Source of the DNA: Pseudomonas frederiksbergensis
GTDB lineage: Bacteria; Pseudomonadota; Gammaproteobacteria; Pseudomonadales; Pseudomonadaceae
Length of the DNA: 64,000 nucleotides
Reading direction: 5' to 3'
NCBI RefSeq assembly: GCF_001874645.1
Contig: NZ_CP017886.1
Location: forward strand, 4,640,501 to 4,704,500
The position numbers were made by a program, and so were the translations under genes. How positions within the stretch are numbered: the stretch's first letter is position 1; each line of letters starts with the position of its first letter. The notes below the pieces were generated by a model. The model had not been told where the DNA came from. It searched no databases and saw only the letters and a list, made by a program, of their open reading frames with translations. This document shows, piece by piece, positions 8,549 through 16,412 of the stretch.

Positions 8549-9574
8549 ATGAGTCTCTGGTTGTCGTTGCCAGTTGTAGTGGGTGTTTCCCTGGTCTTGA
8601 CCGGCGCCCTGCGTCGTTATGCGCTGCGCGGCAGTCTGATGGACATCCCGAATGCTCGTAGCTCGCATTCGAGGCCTACACCTCGCAGTGGTGGCGTAGC
8701 CATTGTTTTGAGTTTTCTTGCGGTACTGCCCGTTCTTGGCTGGTTTGGTGTTGTGAGCTGGGAGCTTGTCTGGACTTTGCTGGGGGCGGGTGGCGGTATC
8801 GCGATAATAGGTTTTGTCGATGACCATAGTCATATAGCTGTTCGCTGGCGCTTGCTTGGGCATTTTGCAGGCGCTGTCTGGGTTCTCTGCTGGTTCAATG
8901 GAATGCCGCCGCTGAATATATTCGGTATTTCACTGAATCTGGGGTGGTTGGGGAACGTATTAGCAGCGATGTACCTGGTATGGATGCTGAACTTGTACAA
9001 CTTCATGGACGGCATCGATGGGATTGCCGGTATCGAAGCTGTGTCGGTTTGCCTTGGCGCCTGCCTGGTTTACTGGATTTCCGGAAACGAGTCTCTAATA
9101 TGGGCTCCGCTGCTGCTGGCAATGTCAGTTTTGGGCTTTCTGTACTGGAATTTTCCGCCTGCGCGGATTTTCATGGGCGATGCAGGAAGTGGTTTTCTAG
9201 GCATGGTATTAGGCGTATTTTCGCTTCAGGCGGCTTGGCACAGCACGAGTCTGTTATGGGTGTGGTTGATTCTGATCGGGGTTTTCGTCGTGGATGCGAC
9301 GTTTACGTTGATAAGGCGATTTTTGCAGGGTGCGAGGATCTATGAAGCGCACCGCAGTCATGCGTACCAGTGCGCATCACGTCAATTGGGTACGCATTCG
9401 ATCGTTACATTGGCAGTGTTGGTGATTAATGTCTTTTGGTTATTACCGGTTGCTTTGTATGTTGAGTTGCTGGGTCTGGATGGTTTGATCGGTTTGGTTA
9501 TAGCGTATGTTCCCTTGGTGATTTTAGCGGTGAAGTTTCGTGCTGGAGAGCTGGAGAGTCACGCACGAATTTAA
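8549..9574 (+). CDS. wbpL: Polyprenyl-phosphate HexNAc-1-phosphate transferase (WbpL/WecA/MraY family)
   Basis: A 341-residue polytopic membrane protein with about ten hydrophobic segments. It shows the family's Mg-binding and catalytic signatures: GFVDDHSH (about 90), LNLYNFMDGIDGIAG (about 150), FMGDAGSGFLG (about 210) and the cytoplasmic EAHRSHAYQ histidine motif (about 265). Such enzymes start O-antigen units by transferring a HexNAc-1-phosphate, in WbpL commonly D-FucNAc or GlcNAc, to undecaprenyl phosphate. It sits between the two dehydratases, the usual place of wbpL next to wbpM in pseudomonads. With the PglC-like enzyme it gives the locus two unrelated initiating transferases. The ribosome-binding site is weak. 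Confidence 0.88.
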   Translation: MSLWLSLPVVVGVSLVLTGALRRYALRGSLMDIPNARSSHSRPTPRSGGVAIVLSFLAVLPVLGWFGVVSWELVWTLLGAGGGIAIIGFVDDHSHIAVRWRLLGHFAGAVWVLCWFNGMPPLNIFGISLNLGWLGNVLAAMYLVWMLNLYNFMDGIDGIAGIEAVSVCLGACLVYWISGNESLIWAPLLLAMSVLGFLYWNFPPARIFMGDAGSGFLGMVLGVFSLQAAWHSTSLLWVWLILIGVFVVDATFTLIRRFLQGARIYEAHRSHAYQCASRQLGTHSIVTLAVLVINVFWLLPVALYVELLGLDGLIGLVIAYVPLVILAVKFRAGELESHARI

Positions 9575-9627
9575 TTTTTATCAAGGCGGTTTTGTTCTGT
9601 AGATGACAAAAGGTGAGCGACGGGATT

Positions 9628-11622
9628 ATGGATCAGATACGAGCATATTTGTTAAGCCTGCCACGTCGACGCAAGCGTATTCTGCAAGTCATCACAGACT
9701 TCTTGCTGGTTTGGCTAGCCTTGTGGATGGCATTCGTCGTCCGCCTGGGCATCGACGAAATGAGAAATCCATTTACTCAACACTTTTGGTTATTTATAGC
9801 TGCTCCGGTTATCGCTATCCCTCTTTTTATCCGCTTTGGTATGTACCGGGCGGTGATGCGCTACTTCGGCAACGATGCCCTGATTGCGATTGTCAAGGCT
9901 GTCAGCCTTTCGGCGCTGATTCTCGGGGTGGTGGTGTACTGGTACAGCAATCATCAGAACGTCGTGCCTCGCTCGATCATTTTTAACTACTGGTGGTTAA
10001 GCCTGATCATGGTGGGCGGGCTGCGCCTGGCCATGCGCCAGTATTTTCTGGGCGACTGGTTTACCGCCGCGCAGCACGTTCCTTTCACCAATCGTGATAA
10101 TGGGTTGCCCCGCGTTGCCATCTATGGGGCGGGTGCCGCCGGTAACCAGCTGGTTGCCGCCTTGCGCATGGGCCGGGTCATGCGCCCGGTAGCATTTATT
10201 GATGATGACAAGAGCATTGTCGATCGGGTGATTTCCGGTTTGCAGGTGTACAAGTCCAAGCACATTCAACGCATGATCGAGGCCACCGGCGCTCAGGAAA
10301 TCCTGCTGGCGATTCCTTCGGCCAATCGCGGGCGTCGCCGTGAGATTCTGGGCTTCCTGGAAGGTTTTCCACTGCACGTTCGCAGTGTGCCCGGTTTCAT
10401 GGACCTGGCCAGTGGCCGGGTCAAGGTGGATGACATTCAGGAAGTCGACATCGCGGACCTGCTTGGCCGCGATGCGGTGCCGGCGCAGGGCGATTTGCTC
10501 GAGCATTGCATTAAGGATCAGTCGGTTCTGGTCACGGGGGCGGGCGGTTCCATCGGTTCTGAGCTTTGTCGCCAGATCCTGGCGTTGCAGCCGACTACGC
10601 TGTTGTTGTTCGAGCACAGTGAGTTCAATCTTTACAGCATTCTGTCGGAACTTGAGCAGCGTATTGCCCGTGAGTCGCTATCGGTTCGCCTGTTGCCGAT
10701 CCTCGGTTCGGTGCGCAACCAGGACAAGCTGCTGGATGTGATGAAAACCTGGCATGTGGATACGGTCTATCACGCAGCGGCTTACAAGCACGTGCCGATG
10801 GTCGAGCACAATATTGCCGAAGGTGTACTGAACAATGTGATTGGCACGCTGAATACCGCGCAGGCCGCCCTGCAGGCCGGTGTGGCAAACTTTGTGCTGA
10901 TTTCGACCGACAAGGCTGTTCGCCCCGCGAATGTCATGGGCAGTACCAAACGACTGGCTGAAATGACGTTGCAGGCGTTGAGCCGGGAGCTGGCGCCGGT
11001 GATGTTTGGCGACAAGACCAACGTGTCCCGGGTCAATAAAACCCGATTCACCATGGTGCGATTCGGCAATGTGCTTGGGTCTTCCGGTTCGGTGATTCCG
11101 CTGTTCCATAAGCAGATCAAGTCGGGCGGCCCGCTAACGGTCACGCATCCGAAGATCACCCGTTACTTCATGACCATCCCCGAGGCCGCGCAGTTGGTCA
11201 TTCAGGCCGGCTCGATGGGGCAGGGCGGTGATGTGTTTGTGCTGGACATGGGCGAGCCGGTGAAGATTGTCGAGCTGGCCGAGAAGATGATTCACCTGTC
11301 GGGTTTGAGTGTCCGTTCGGACAAAAATCCTCACGGTGACATCGCGATCGAATTTACTGGGCTGCGCCCCGGTGAAAAGCTCTACGAAGAGTTGCTGATC
11401 GGTGACAACGTAGCAGCCACCCAGCACCCGATGATCATGACGGCCAATGAAGACTTGTTGCCCTGGGAAGTGCTCGAGGGCAAGCTGACGGAGTTGCTGT
11501 CTGCGATTGAGCGGGATGATTATTCGCGGGTTCGCCAACTCCTGCGTGATACCGTCAGTGGTTACACTCCGGATGGCGAGATTGTCGACTGGATCTACCA
11601 GCAACGCCGCCTCGAACCCTGA
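9628..11622 (+). CDS. wbpM: Membrane-bound UDP-HexNAc 4,6-dehydratase (WbpM family), copy 2
   Basis: A 664-residue paralogue of the protein at 6302-8296, with the same four-helix membrane region, GAGAAGNQL and VTGAGGSIGSEL nucleotide-binding motifs and STDKAV catalytic region. The first 78 residues are clearly diverged, although the motif LPRRxKR and the overall pattern are kept. The rest differs at only a few residues (for example T/A in VRPxNVMG, L/M in LAExTLQ, and scattered changes after residue 604). The ATG at 9628 aligns with the copy 1 start; a GTG at 9613 is also in frame. This copy is followed by comEA, the normal position of wbpM in Pseudomonas, so it is probably the resident copy. 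Confidence 0.93.
   Translation: MDQIRAYLLSLPRRRKRILQVITDFLLVWLALWMAFVVRLGIDEMRNPFTQHFWLFIAAPVIAIPLFIRFGMYRAVMRYFGNDALIAIVKAVSLSALILGVVVYWYSNHQNVVPRSIIFNYWWLSLIMVGGLRLAMRQYFLGDWFTAAQHVPFTNRDNGLPRVAIYGAGAAGNQLVAALRMGRVMRPVAFIDDDKSIVDRVISGLQVYKSKHIQRMIEATGAQEILLAIPSANRGRRREILGFLEGFPLHVRSVPGFMDLASGRVKVDDIQEVDIADLLGRDAVPAQGDLLEHCIKDQSVLVTGAGGSIGSELCRQILALQPTTLLLFEHSEFNLYSILSELEQRIARESLSVRLLPILGSVRNQDKLLDVMKTWHVDTVYHAAAYKHVPMVEHNIAEGVLNNVIGTLNTAQAALQAGVANFVLISTDKAVRPANVMGSTKRLAEMTLQALSRELAPVMFGDKTNVSRVNKTRFTMVRFGNVLGSSGSVIPLFHKQIKSGGPLTVTHPKITRYFMTIPEAAQLVIQAGSMGQGGDVFVLDMGEPVKIVELAEKMIHLSGLSVRSDKNPHGDIAIEFTGLRPGEKLYEELLIGDNVAATQHPMIMTANEDLLPWEVLEGKLTELLSAIERDDYSRVRQLLRDTVSGYTPDGEIVDWIYQQRRLEP
9862..11440 (+). 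repeat. Long direct repeat, copy B (dehydratase gene)
   Basis: This is the partner of 6536-8114. The sharp start of identity inside the codon for the Tyr of RYFGNDALI, and the near absence of silent changes, point to recent homogenisation rather than protein-level selection alone. Confidence 0.95.
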
Positions 11623-11736
11623 TTGTTACACACCCTGTAACTGATACATTTTTGACAGTCTCACAGGATGACCTAGGTTTGGGAGGTGGCTTTGGAAAAG
11701 CTGCTTCTTACTTATCGATGTCATGGAGCGTCACTT

Positions 11737-12072
11737 ATGCGTACAGGCTATTTCTACTCTCTGGCTTTTGCCCTTCTGACCAGCGCGTCTATTGCCGCTA
11801 TTGCTGCGCCGGCGACCAAAGTCGAGGCCGTAACCGCGCCATTGGCAGTACAGGTTGCACCGTCCGGGGAGGTTGCAAAAGTCGATCTCAATGCAGCGGA
11901 TGCAACGACACTGCAGCGAGAACTCACCGGGGTAGGTGAGGCCAAGGCCAAGGCGATTGTTGCGTATCGTGAGAGCAATGGACCCTTTGCGTCGGTGGAT
12001 GAGTTATTGGAGGTCAAGGGCATCGGCAAGGCGATTCTGGACAAGAATCGCGACAAGCTTGAGGTGAACTGA
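11737..12072 (+). CDS. comEA: ComEA-family helix-hairpin-helix DNA-binding protein
   Basis: A 111-residue protein with an N-terminal signal peptide (MRTGYFYSLAFALLTSASIA, cleavage near APA) and a C-terminal double helix-hairpin-helix domain (VDLNAADATTLQRELTGVGE, then ELLEVKGIGKAILDK). ComEA proteins bind DNA in the periplasm during uptake. The short pseudomonad form is usually found downstream of wbpM, as here. The ATG at 11737 is chosen because GGAGCG precedes it and it starts a proper signal peptide; longer in-frame starts (11686) would bury that peptide. Confidence 0.9.
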   Translation: MRTGYFYSLAFALLTSASIAAIAAPATKVEAVTAPLAVQVAPSGEVAKVDLNAADATTLQRELTGVGEAKAKAIVAYRESNGPFASVDELLEVKGIGKAILDKNRDKLEVN

Positions 12073-12092
12073 TTCGTAGACGCTTGCGGCAG

Positions 12093-12118
12093 AGGCCGGT
12101 CATTGACCGGCCTTTTTT
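12093..12118 (+). terminator. Rho-independent terminator of comEA
   Basis: The arms AGGCCGGTC (12093-12101) and GACCGGCCT (12105-12113) enclose a 3-base loop and run into TTTTTT. A group II intron fragment begins three bases after the T run. Confidence 0.92.
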
Positions 12119-12120
12119 AT

Positions 12121-12500
12121 GTGCGCCCAGCATGGGCGCAATCTTGTGGGTGAAAGTCCCGCCGTAAGCTGACCACAGCGAACGAAGTGAAGCGCAACTG
12201 CATGAGGGTGACCGAGTGTGGGGAGGACGCGTGAATCGAAACCGCGAGCCGATGTACAAAAATCGGATACAAGGCGAAGCCGACCAGGGCGAGCGGGCAT
12301 AAAACCGCGAAGCTCTTGTGGTCAAGGGGCAGGCAGCGTAAATCCGGCGGCTGTGCGGTGAAGGATTGCGTTCTTACCTGGGGAGATCTCGCCTTGTGCC
12401 TGAAAGGGCGACGGCGCGAGTCGGAGCGAGAAGTCAGCAGAGGCCGTAGTAGTCTTTTCATTGATGAAGGGCCAAACCTGTCGAAAGGTGCTGCGGCTTC
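12121..12500 (+). mobile_element. Group II intron, 5' fragment (domain I region)
   Basis: The segment opens with GTGCG, the conserved intron 5' end. The first hairpin GCGCCCA/TGGGCGC and blocks such as GTGAAAGTCCCGCCGTAAGC, GAGGGTGACCGAGTGTGGGG and GAATCGAAACCGCGAGCCGA follow, the usual layout of bacterial group II intron domain I. It ends near 12490-12520, before any maturase reading frame, so the ORF and domains V/VI are missing. It starts directly behind the T run of the comEA terminator; some bacterial group II introns (class C) target such sites. The fragment cannot splice on its own. Confidence 0.82.
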
Positions 12501-12594
12501 GCGCTACAAGTAGGGGCGTTCTTCACCTGACAACTGGCATGAATAGTGATTACTCATTGACTGACGATTGTTGAACAATCTTGAGGCGATGAGT

Positions 12595-13281
12595 ATGAGT
12601 AGCGGACTGTCTCTGGCTGACCACATCACACTGGAGTTGCGCGCCGACATCATTGGCGGTCGTTTGCTGCCGGGCCGGGCGTTGGTGGAAGGCGATCTGG
12701 TGATCGCCTACAACGCCTCGCGCAATACCATCCGCGAAGCGCTGCACCGCTTGGGGCAGGAAGGCCTGACCCTTTATGTCCGAAATAAAGGCGTGATGGT
12801 TCGCCAGCTTGGCGCCGATCAGGTGCGCGACCTGTTTCAGGTCCGACGCACGCTGGAGTTACAGGCCATCAGCGCCAGCCGACCGTTGCGCGAATATCAA
12901 TCCGACGACATGATCGAAGCCATCGAAGCCATCGAAGCCATCGAAGCCATCGAAGCCATCGAAGCCATCGAAGCTTCGCAACTGGCCCGCGAGCGTGAAG
13001 ACTGGCGGGCTGTCGGCACCCACAGTCTGCGTTTTCATCAACACATTGTCGGTTTGTTACGCAGCCCGCTGTTCGATGAGTTCTTTACCAGTGTCGTTGC
13101 GCAACTGCGTCTGGTGTTCAGTGCGGCACCTGACGAATCCCGCTTCCAGGCGCCCTGGCTTGAGCGCGACCGGCTCATTCATGACTTGCTGGTAGACGGC
13201 GACAAGCCCGGCGCGTACGAAGCGTTGAGCGATTATCTCGAGCAACTGCTCGAGTTGTTCAACCATCCATCCCGTCACTGA
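12595..13281 (+). CDS. GntR-family transcriptional regulator (FCD type) with EAI repeat tract
   Basis: A 228-residue regulator. The N-terminal winged helix (about 5-75) includes ASRNTIREALHRLGQEG. An all-helical FCD ligand-binding domain follows, containing RRTLELQAI, HSLRFHQHIVG and RDRLIHDLL (metal- or carboxylate-binding positions in FadR/FCD proteins). Between the first FCD helices lies MI(EAI)6EAS, encoded by a 9-bp tandem repeat. TTGAGG (12581-12586) favours the second ATG (12595) over the one at 12589. The DUF1989 gene starts 16 bases after its stop, so this is probably its regulator. Confidence 0.9.
   Translation: MSSGLSLADHITLELRADIIGGRLLPGRALVEGDLVIAYNASRNTIREALHRLGQEGLTLYVRNKGVMVRQLGADQVRDLFQVRRTLELQAISASRPLREYQSDDMIEAIEAIEAIEAIEAIEAIEASQLAREREDWRAVGTHSLRFHQHIVGLLRSPLFDEFFTSVVAQLRLVFSAAPDESRFQAPWLERDRLIHDLLVDGDKPGAYEALSDYLEQLLELFNHPSRH
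12916..12969 (+). repeat. In-frame 9-bp tandem repeat, six units
   Basis: GAAGCCATC is repeated six times without a mismatch, followed by a partial unit GAAGC. Each unit encodes Glu-Ala-Ile. Copy-number change would add or remove three residues without breaking the frame. Confidence 0.97.
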
Positions 13282-13296
13282 TCGAGGACTCATGCC

Positions 13297-14148
13297 ATGT
13301 ACAAAGACTATCCCGCGGCTTATCAGGTCAGTAAGGGCTCGGCGTTGCTGGTCGATAAAGCTTTCTACGAGCGGATCCGCGATACACCGGCCGGCCGCAC
13401 GTTGATCGAACAATTCGAAGTGCCGATCCGCACCGGACGCGCCTGGCATGTGCCGGCGGGGCATGTGTTCCGCGTGACCACACCGGTGGGCCCGCAAGTG
13501 GGGGATTTCAACGTCTGGAATGCCAACGACCCACGCGAGCGACTGTGGGCTGCAAGGACCCGGCAATTGCAGGGCGCTCATGTCAGCACCCATGACCGAC
13601 TCTGGTCGAACTTGCCCTTTCTGCGGCCGCTGGTGACCATCACCGACGACAGCCTGGCCCATTACGGTATCGATGAACATGGCGGACGTTTGCACGATCT
13701 GCTGGGCACGCGCTGCGATCCCTATGTGAACAAGATGCTCACCGGCGAGGACTTCCATCACCACTGTCATTCGAACCTGACTCGAGCCGTTTTACCGCAC
13801 GGTTTGACCGAGTTCGACGTGCATGACGTGTTGAACATCTTTCAGTGCACGGGGCTCAACCACGACGATATGTACTTCATGAAGGCCTGCCCGGCGCAGA
13901 AGGGCGACTACCTGGAGTTCTTCGCCGAGATTGATCTGCTGTGTGCATTGTCGACCTGCCCGGGGGGCGATTTGTCGCTGCCGATGTGGGGGCCGGATGC
14001 GCAGGACCCGTTAAGTGTCTGTCGGCCGTTGGGGGTAGAAATCTATCGTTTGGGAGATGAACTACTCGAAGGCTGGAGCCAGCCAGAACGCGCGGCGTAC
14101 AAGGGGTTGCACGGCTTGCACATCGCCAAGGCGGATTGGGAAGTGTGA
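13297..14148 (+). CDS. Urea carboxylase-associated family protein (DUF1989)
   Basis: A 283-residue protein whose core matches the DUF1989 family: RTGRAWHVPAGHVFRVTTP, VGDFNVWNANDPRERL, HHHCHSNLTRA, FMKACPAQKGDYLEFFAEID and CALSTCPGGDLSLPMWG. The conserved Cys and His residues suggest a metal site. Family members occur beside urea carboxylase or allophanate hydrolase genes, but no such genes are here; only a GntR regulator and, on the opposite strand nearby, an ethanolamine-type permease. A role in small-amine nitrogen metabolism is inference. GAGGA lies ten bases before the ATG. Confidence 0.85.
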   Translation: MYKDYPAAYQVSKGSALLVDKAFYERIRDTPAGRTLIEQFEVPIRTGRAWHVPAGHVFRVTTPVGPQVGDFNVWNANDPRERLWAARTRQLQGAHVSTHDRLWSNLPFLRPLVTITDDSLAHYGIDEHGGRLHDLLGTRCDPYVNKMLTGEDFHHHCHSNLTRAVLPHGLTEFDVHDVLNIFQCTGLNHDDMYFMKACPAQKGDYLEFFAEIDLLCALSTCPGGDLSLPMWGPDAQDPLSVCRPLGVEIYRLGDELLEGWSQPERAAYKGLHGLHIAKADWEV

Positions 14149-14149
14149 G

Positions 14150-14212
14150 CTGGCGGAGCCTGCGATCTTTTGATTTTCAGCGCCCTGATGGCGCAAAAGA
14201 TCGCAGCTCATG
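14150..14212. repeat. REPIN-like palindrome
   Basis: GCCTGCGATCTTTTGA and its inverted partner AAAAGATCGCAGCTC flank a small inner stem (GCGCCCTGATGGCGC). It directly follows the DUF1989 stop codon and may act as a transcript 3' end structure. Confidence 0.75.
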
Positions 14213-14230
14213 TCCGTTCAAAAGGATTCG

Positions 14231-14398
14231 TCAGCGATCCTGAGCGTCCTTGGCGTCCATCTCCGCGTTGCGCTCAGCGACGCGTTTGCGTTGCTCATCG
14301 GTTAGCTCCACCTTGTTTGCGGTGTCGCGCAGCATCATCAAACCACCGACGATCGATCCGATAGCAACCACCAGAATCAACCAGGCATACCAGGGCAT
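14231..14398 (-). CDS. Small membrane protein, DUF2897-like
   Basis: A 55-residue protein. It has one N-terminal membrane helix (WYAWLILVVAIGSIVGGLMM) and a charged cytoplasmic tail rich in Lys, Arg, Asp and Glu (LTDEQRKRVAERNAEMDAKD). The start at 14398 follows AAGGAGAG, a strong ribosome-binding site. Length and layout fit the DUF2897 family, which has no established function. Confidence 0.82.
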   Translation of the reverse strand: MPWYAWLILVVAIGSIVGGLMMLRDTANKVELTDEQRKRVAERNAEMDAKDAQDR

Positions 14399-14521
14399 AG
14401 CGCTCTCCTTAAGGGCAGGTTTCGACGCGAATGGTTTCGCGTCAACGCCGTGCCTATCCACTTTGAGTCACAGCGTTTCGCAGTGGTTCCATTCTAGGCC
14501 TGTTCTGCCTGGGGCACCTTA

Positions 14522-15886
14522 TCAAAGACCGGTCAGCATCGCATCGGCCGGGGCGTCGGCCCGCAGCTGGGCAGTCAGCAGGAAGTAGACAAAGCCTACG
14601 GCCATGAAACCGAGGAAGATTGCCCCGATCAGTGCGTTGAACCAGGCCATCGCCACCAGGCAGACCACCGCCAATGCCAGGGCAATAGCCGGCACCAACG
14701 GATAACCCGGGGCGCGGAAGGTACGTTCCAGGTTCGGTTCGGTTTTACGCAGTTTGAACAGGCTGAGCATGCTCATGATGTACATCACGATGGCGCCGAA
14801 TACCGCCATGGTGATCATCGCCGCGGTCAGGGTCATGCCGCCGAGGTTGATCAAGCCGTCGCTGTAGATTGCCGCGATACCGATCAGGCCGCCGACGATG
14901 ATTGCCCGGTGCGGTGTCTGAAAGCGTGACAGTTTGGCCAGGTATGTCGGCAGGTAGCCTGCACGGGCGAGGGCGAAGAACTGTCGCGAGTAACCAAGGA
15001 TGATTCCGTGGAAGCTCGCCACCAGCCCGAACAGGCCAATCCACACCAGCATGTGCAGCCAGCCGGAGCTTTCACCGACCACGGCTTTCATCGCTTGCGG
15101 CAACGGGTCGTTGATGTTCGCCAGGGTCCGCCAGTCACCCACGCCACCGGCAAAGAACATCACACCCATGGCCAGCAACACCAGGGTCAGAATGCCGCTG
15201 ATGTAGGCTTTGGGGATCGTCCGTTTCGGGTCCTTGGCTTCTTCGGCGGCCATGGCCGCGCCTTCGATGGCGAGGAAGAACCAGATCGCAAAGGGAATCG
15301 CCGCGAACATCCCGGCGATTGCCGGTGCGCTGAACACATCGGAACCGGCCCAGCCATTGAGGGCGAAGTTGCTGAAGCTGAACGCCGGGGCGACCACGCC
15401 CATGAACACCAGCAACTCTACGACGGCCAGCACACAAACCACCAACTCGAAGGTCGCCGCCAGTTTCACGCCGAGGATGTTCAGGCCCATGAACACGATA
15501 TAGGCGCCGACCGCCGCGTGTTTCGGATCGAGGGCAGGGAACTGCACGTTCAGGTAGGCGCCGATAGCCAAGGCAATGGCCGGCGGAGCGAAGACGAACT
15601 CGATCAGCGTCGCCAGGCCGGCGATCAGCCCACCTTTTTCACCGAAGGCGCGGCGACTGTAGGCGAAAGGGCCGCCCGCGTGCGGGATGGCCGTGGTCAG
15701 TTCGGTGAAGCTGAAAATGAAGCAGGTGTACATGGTCGCGACCATCAACGAGGTCACCAGAAAGCCGAGAGTCCCGGCCACGCCCCAGCCGTAGCTCCAG
15801 CCAAAGTACTCGCCGGAAATCACCAGCCCGACCGCGATACCCCATAAATGCAGGGTGCCCAACGAGGGTTTGAGTTGTGTATTCAT
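14522..15886 (-). CDS. eat: APC-family permease, ethanolamine permease type
   Basis: A 454-residue transporter with about twelve membrane helices. Opening residues LHLWGIAVGLVISGEYFGWS and the block PHAGGPFAYSRRAFG are typical of the ethanolamine/GABA-like branch of the amino acid-polyamine-organocation superfamily. IAIEGAAMAAEEAKDPKRTI-type sequence mid-protein (LAIEGAAMAAEEAKDPKR) is a branch hallmark. GGGAGA precedes the ATG at 15886. No ethanolamine ammonia-lyase genes are in the window, so the substrate rests on family similarity only. The DUF1989 gene close by converges on it. Confidence 0.85.
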   Translation of the reverse strand: MNTQLKPSLGTLHLWGIAVGLVISGEYFGWSYGWGVAGTLGFLVTSLMVATMYTCFIFSFTELTTAIPHAGGPFAYSRRAFGEKGGLIAGLATLIEFVFAPPAIALAIGAYLNVQFPALDPKHAAVGAYIVFMGLNILGVKLAATFELVVCVLAVVELLVFMGVVAPAFSFSNFALNGWAGSDVFSAPAIAGMFAAIPFAIWFFLAIEGAAMAAEEAKDPKRTIPKAYISGILTLVLLAMGVMFFAGGVGDWRTLANINDPLPQAMKAVVGESSGWLHMLVWIGLFGLVASFHGIILGYSRQFFALARAGYLPTYLAKLSRFQTPHRAIIVGGLIGIAAIYSDGLINLGGMTLTAAMITMAVFGAIVMYIMSMLSLFKLRKTEPNLERTFRAPGYPLVPAIALALAVVCLVAMAWFNALIGAIFLGFMAVGFVYFLLTAQLRADAPADAMLTGL

Positions 15887-16194
15887 GCGTTTCTCCCGCA
15901 GAGGTGTGGAAAAGCTCGGGGAAGGCATTTGCAGTGGGCGTGCCATATCGGCTTTGTGCGTCGTAAATCGCAGAAAGCTGTCGTATCGAGGATGTTAGCT
16001 GCTGGATGCGCGCTTTTTGTGCGCCAGTTGAGAGCATCGGTGATTGAGATGACGCCATCGCGGGCAAGCCTTGCTCCCACAGGTTTTGCGTCGGTCGCGG
16101 GGCGGGGGGCTCAAATCCGTAGGCGCGGGGGGGCTAGCTCTTGCCCGCGATGGGGCCGTTCCTGACGCCACTGAAATCCGGCCTGTAACCCCCG
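15887..16194. other. Intergenic region with a REP pair
   Basis: This gap lies between the permease and the kdp operon and has no gene. The arms CATCGCGGGCAAG (16056-16068) and CTTGCCCGCGATG (16140-16152) are perfect complements. They are of the GCGGGCAAG REP type that is common in Pseudomonas and differ from the GCAGGCTGCGAT family seen elsewhere in the window. Confidence 0.8.
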
Positions 16195-16314
16195 CGTAAA
16201 GCCACTCTTTACGCTTTCTTTATGCCGCGCCCAATCCCTCGGTCTCGTTCCTTTACAGCCTTCCTGTAGACAATTGCGCCACACGCGGCAATCGCCGTAC
16301 GACGGAGAAATTCC
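16195..16314 (+). promoter_or_regulatory. kdp promoter region, possible KdpE site
   Basis: CTCTTTACGCTTTCTTTATG (16205-16224) resembles the T-rich KdpE-binding site known upstream of kdpFABC in enterobacteria. I cannot place the -35 and -10 boxes with confidence. GACGGAG (16301-16307) is the ribosome-binding site for kdpF. Confidence 0.35.
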
Positions 16315-16404
16315 ATGAGCGTTCTGGACGGGGTGTCCCTGCTGTTGGCGGTGGGACTGTTCATTTATCTACTGGTTGCGCTGTTGCGCGCGGATCAGCA
16401 CTAG
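16315..16404 (+). CDS. kdpF: KdpF, small subunit of the potassium ATPase
   Basis: This 29-residue peptide begins MSVLDGVSLLLAVGLFIYLL and ends LLRADQH. It is a single membrane helix, the typical size and sequence of KdpF, which stabilises the KdpABC complex. GGAG precedes the ATG, and kdpA starts eight bases after the stop with its own GGAG. Confidence 0.93.
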   Translation: MSVLDGVSLLLAVGLFIYLLVALLRADQH

Positions 16405-16412
16405 GAGCGGCT

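Noticed and set aside
12916..12969. Possible CRISPR array
   Set aside because: The units are 9 bp, directly adjacent and in frame within a gene; there are no spacers.
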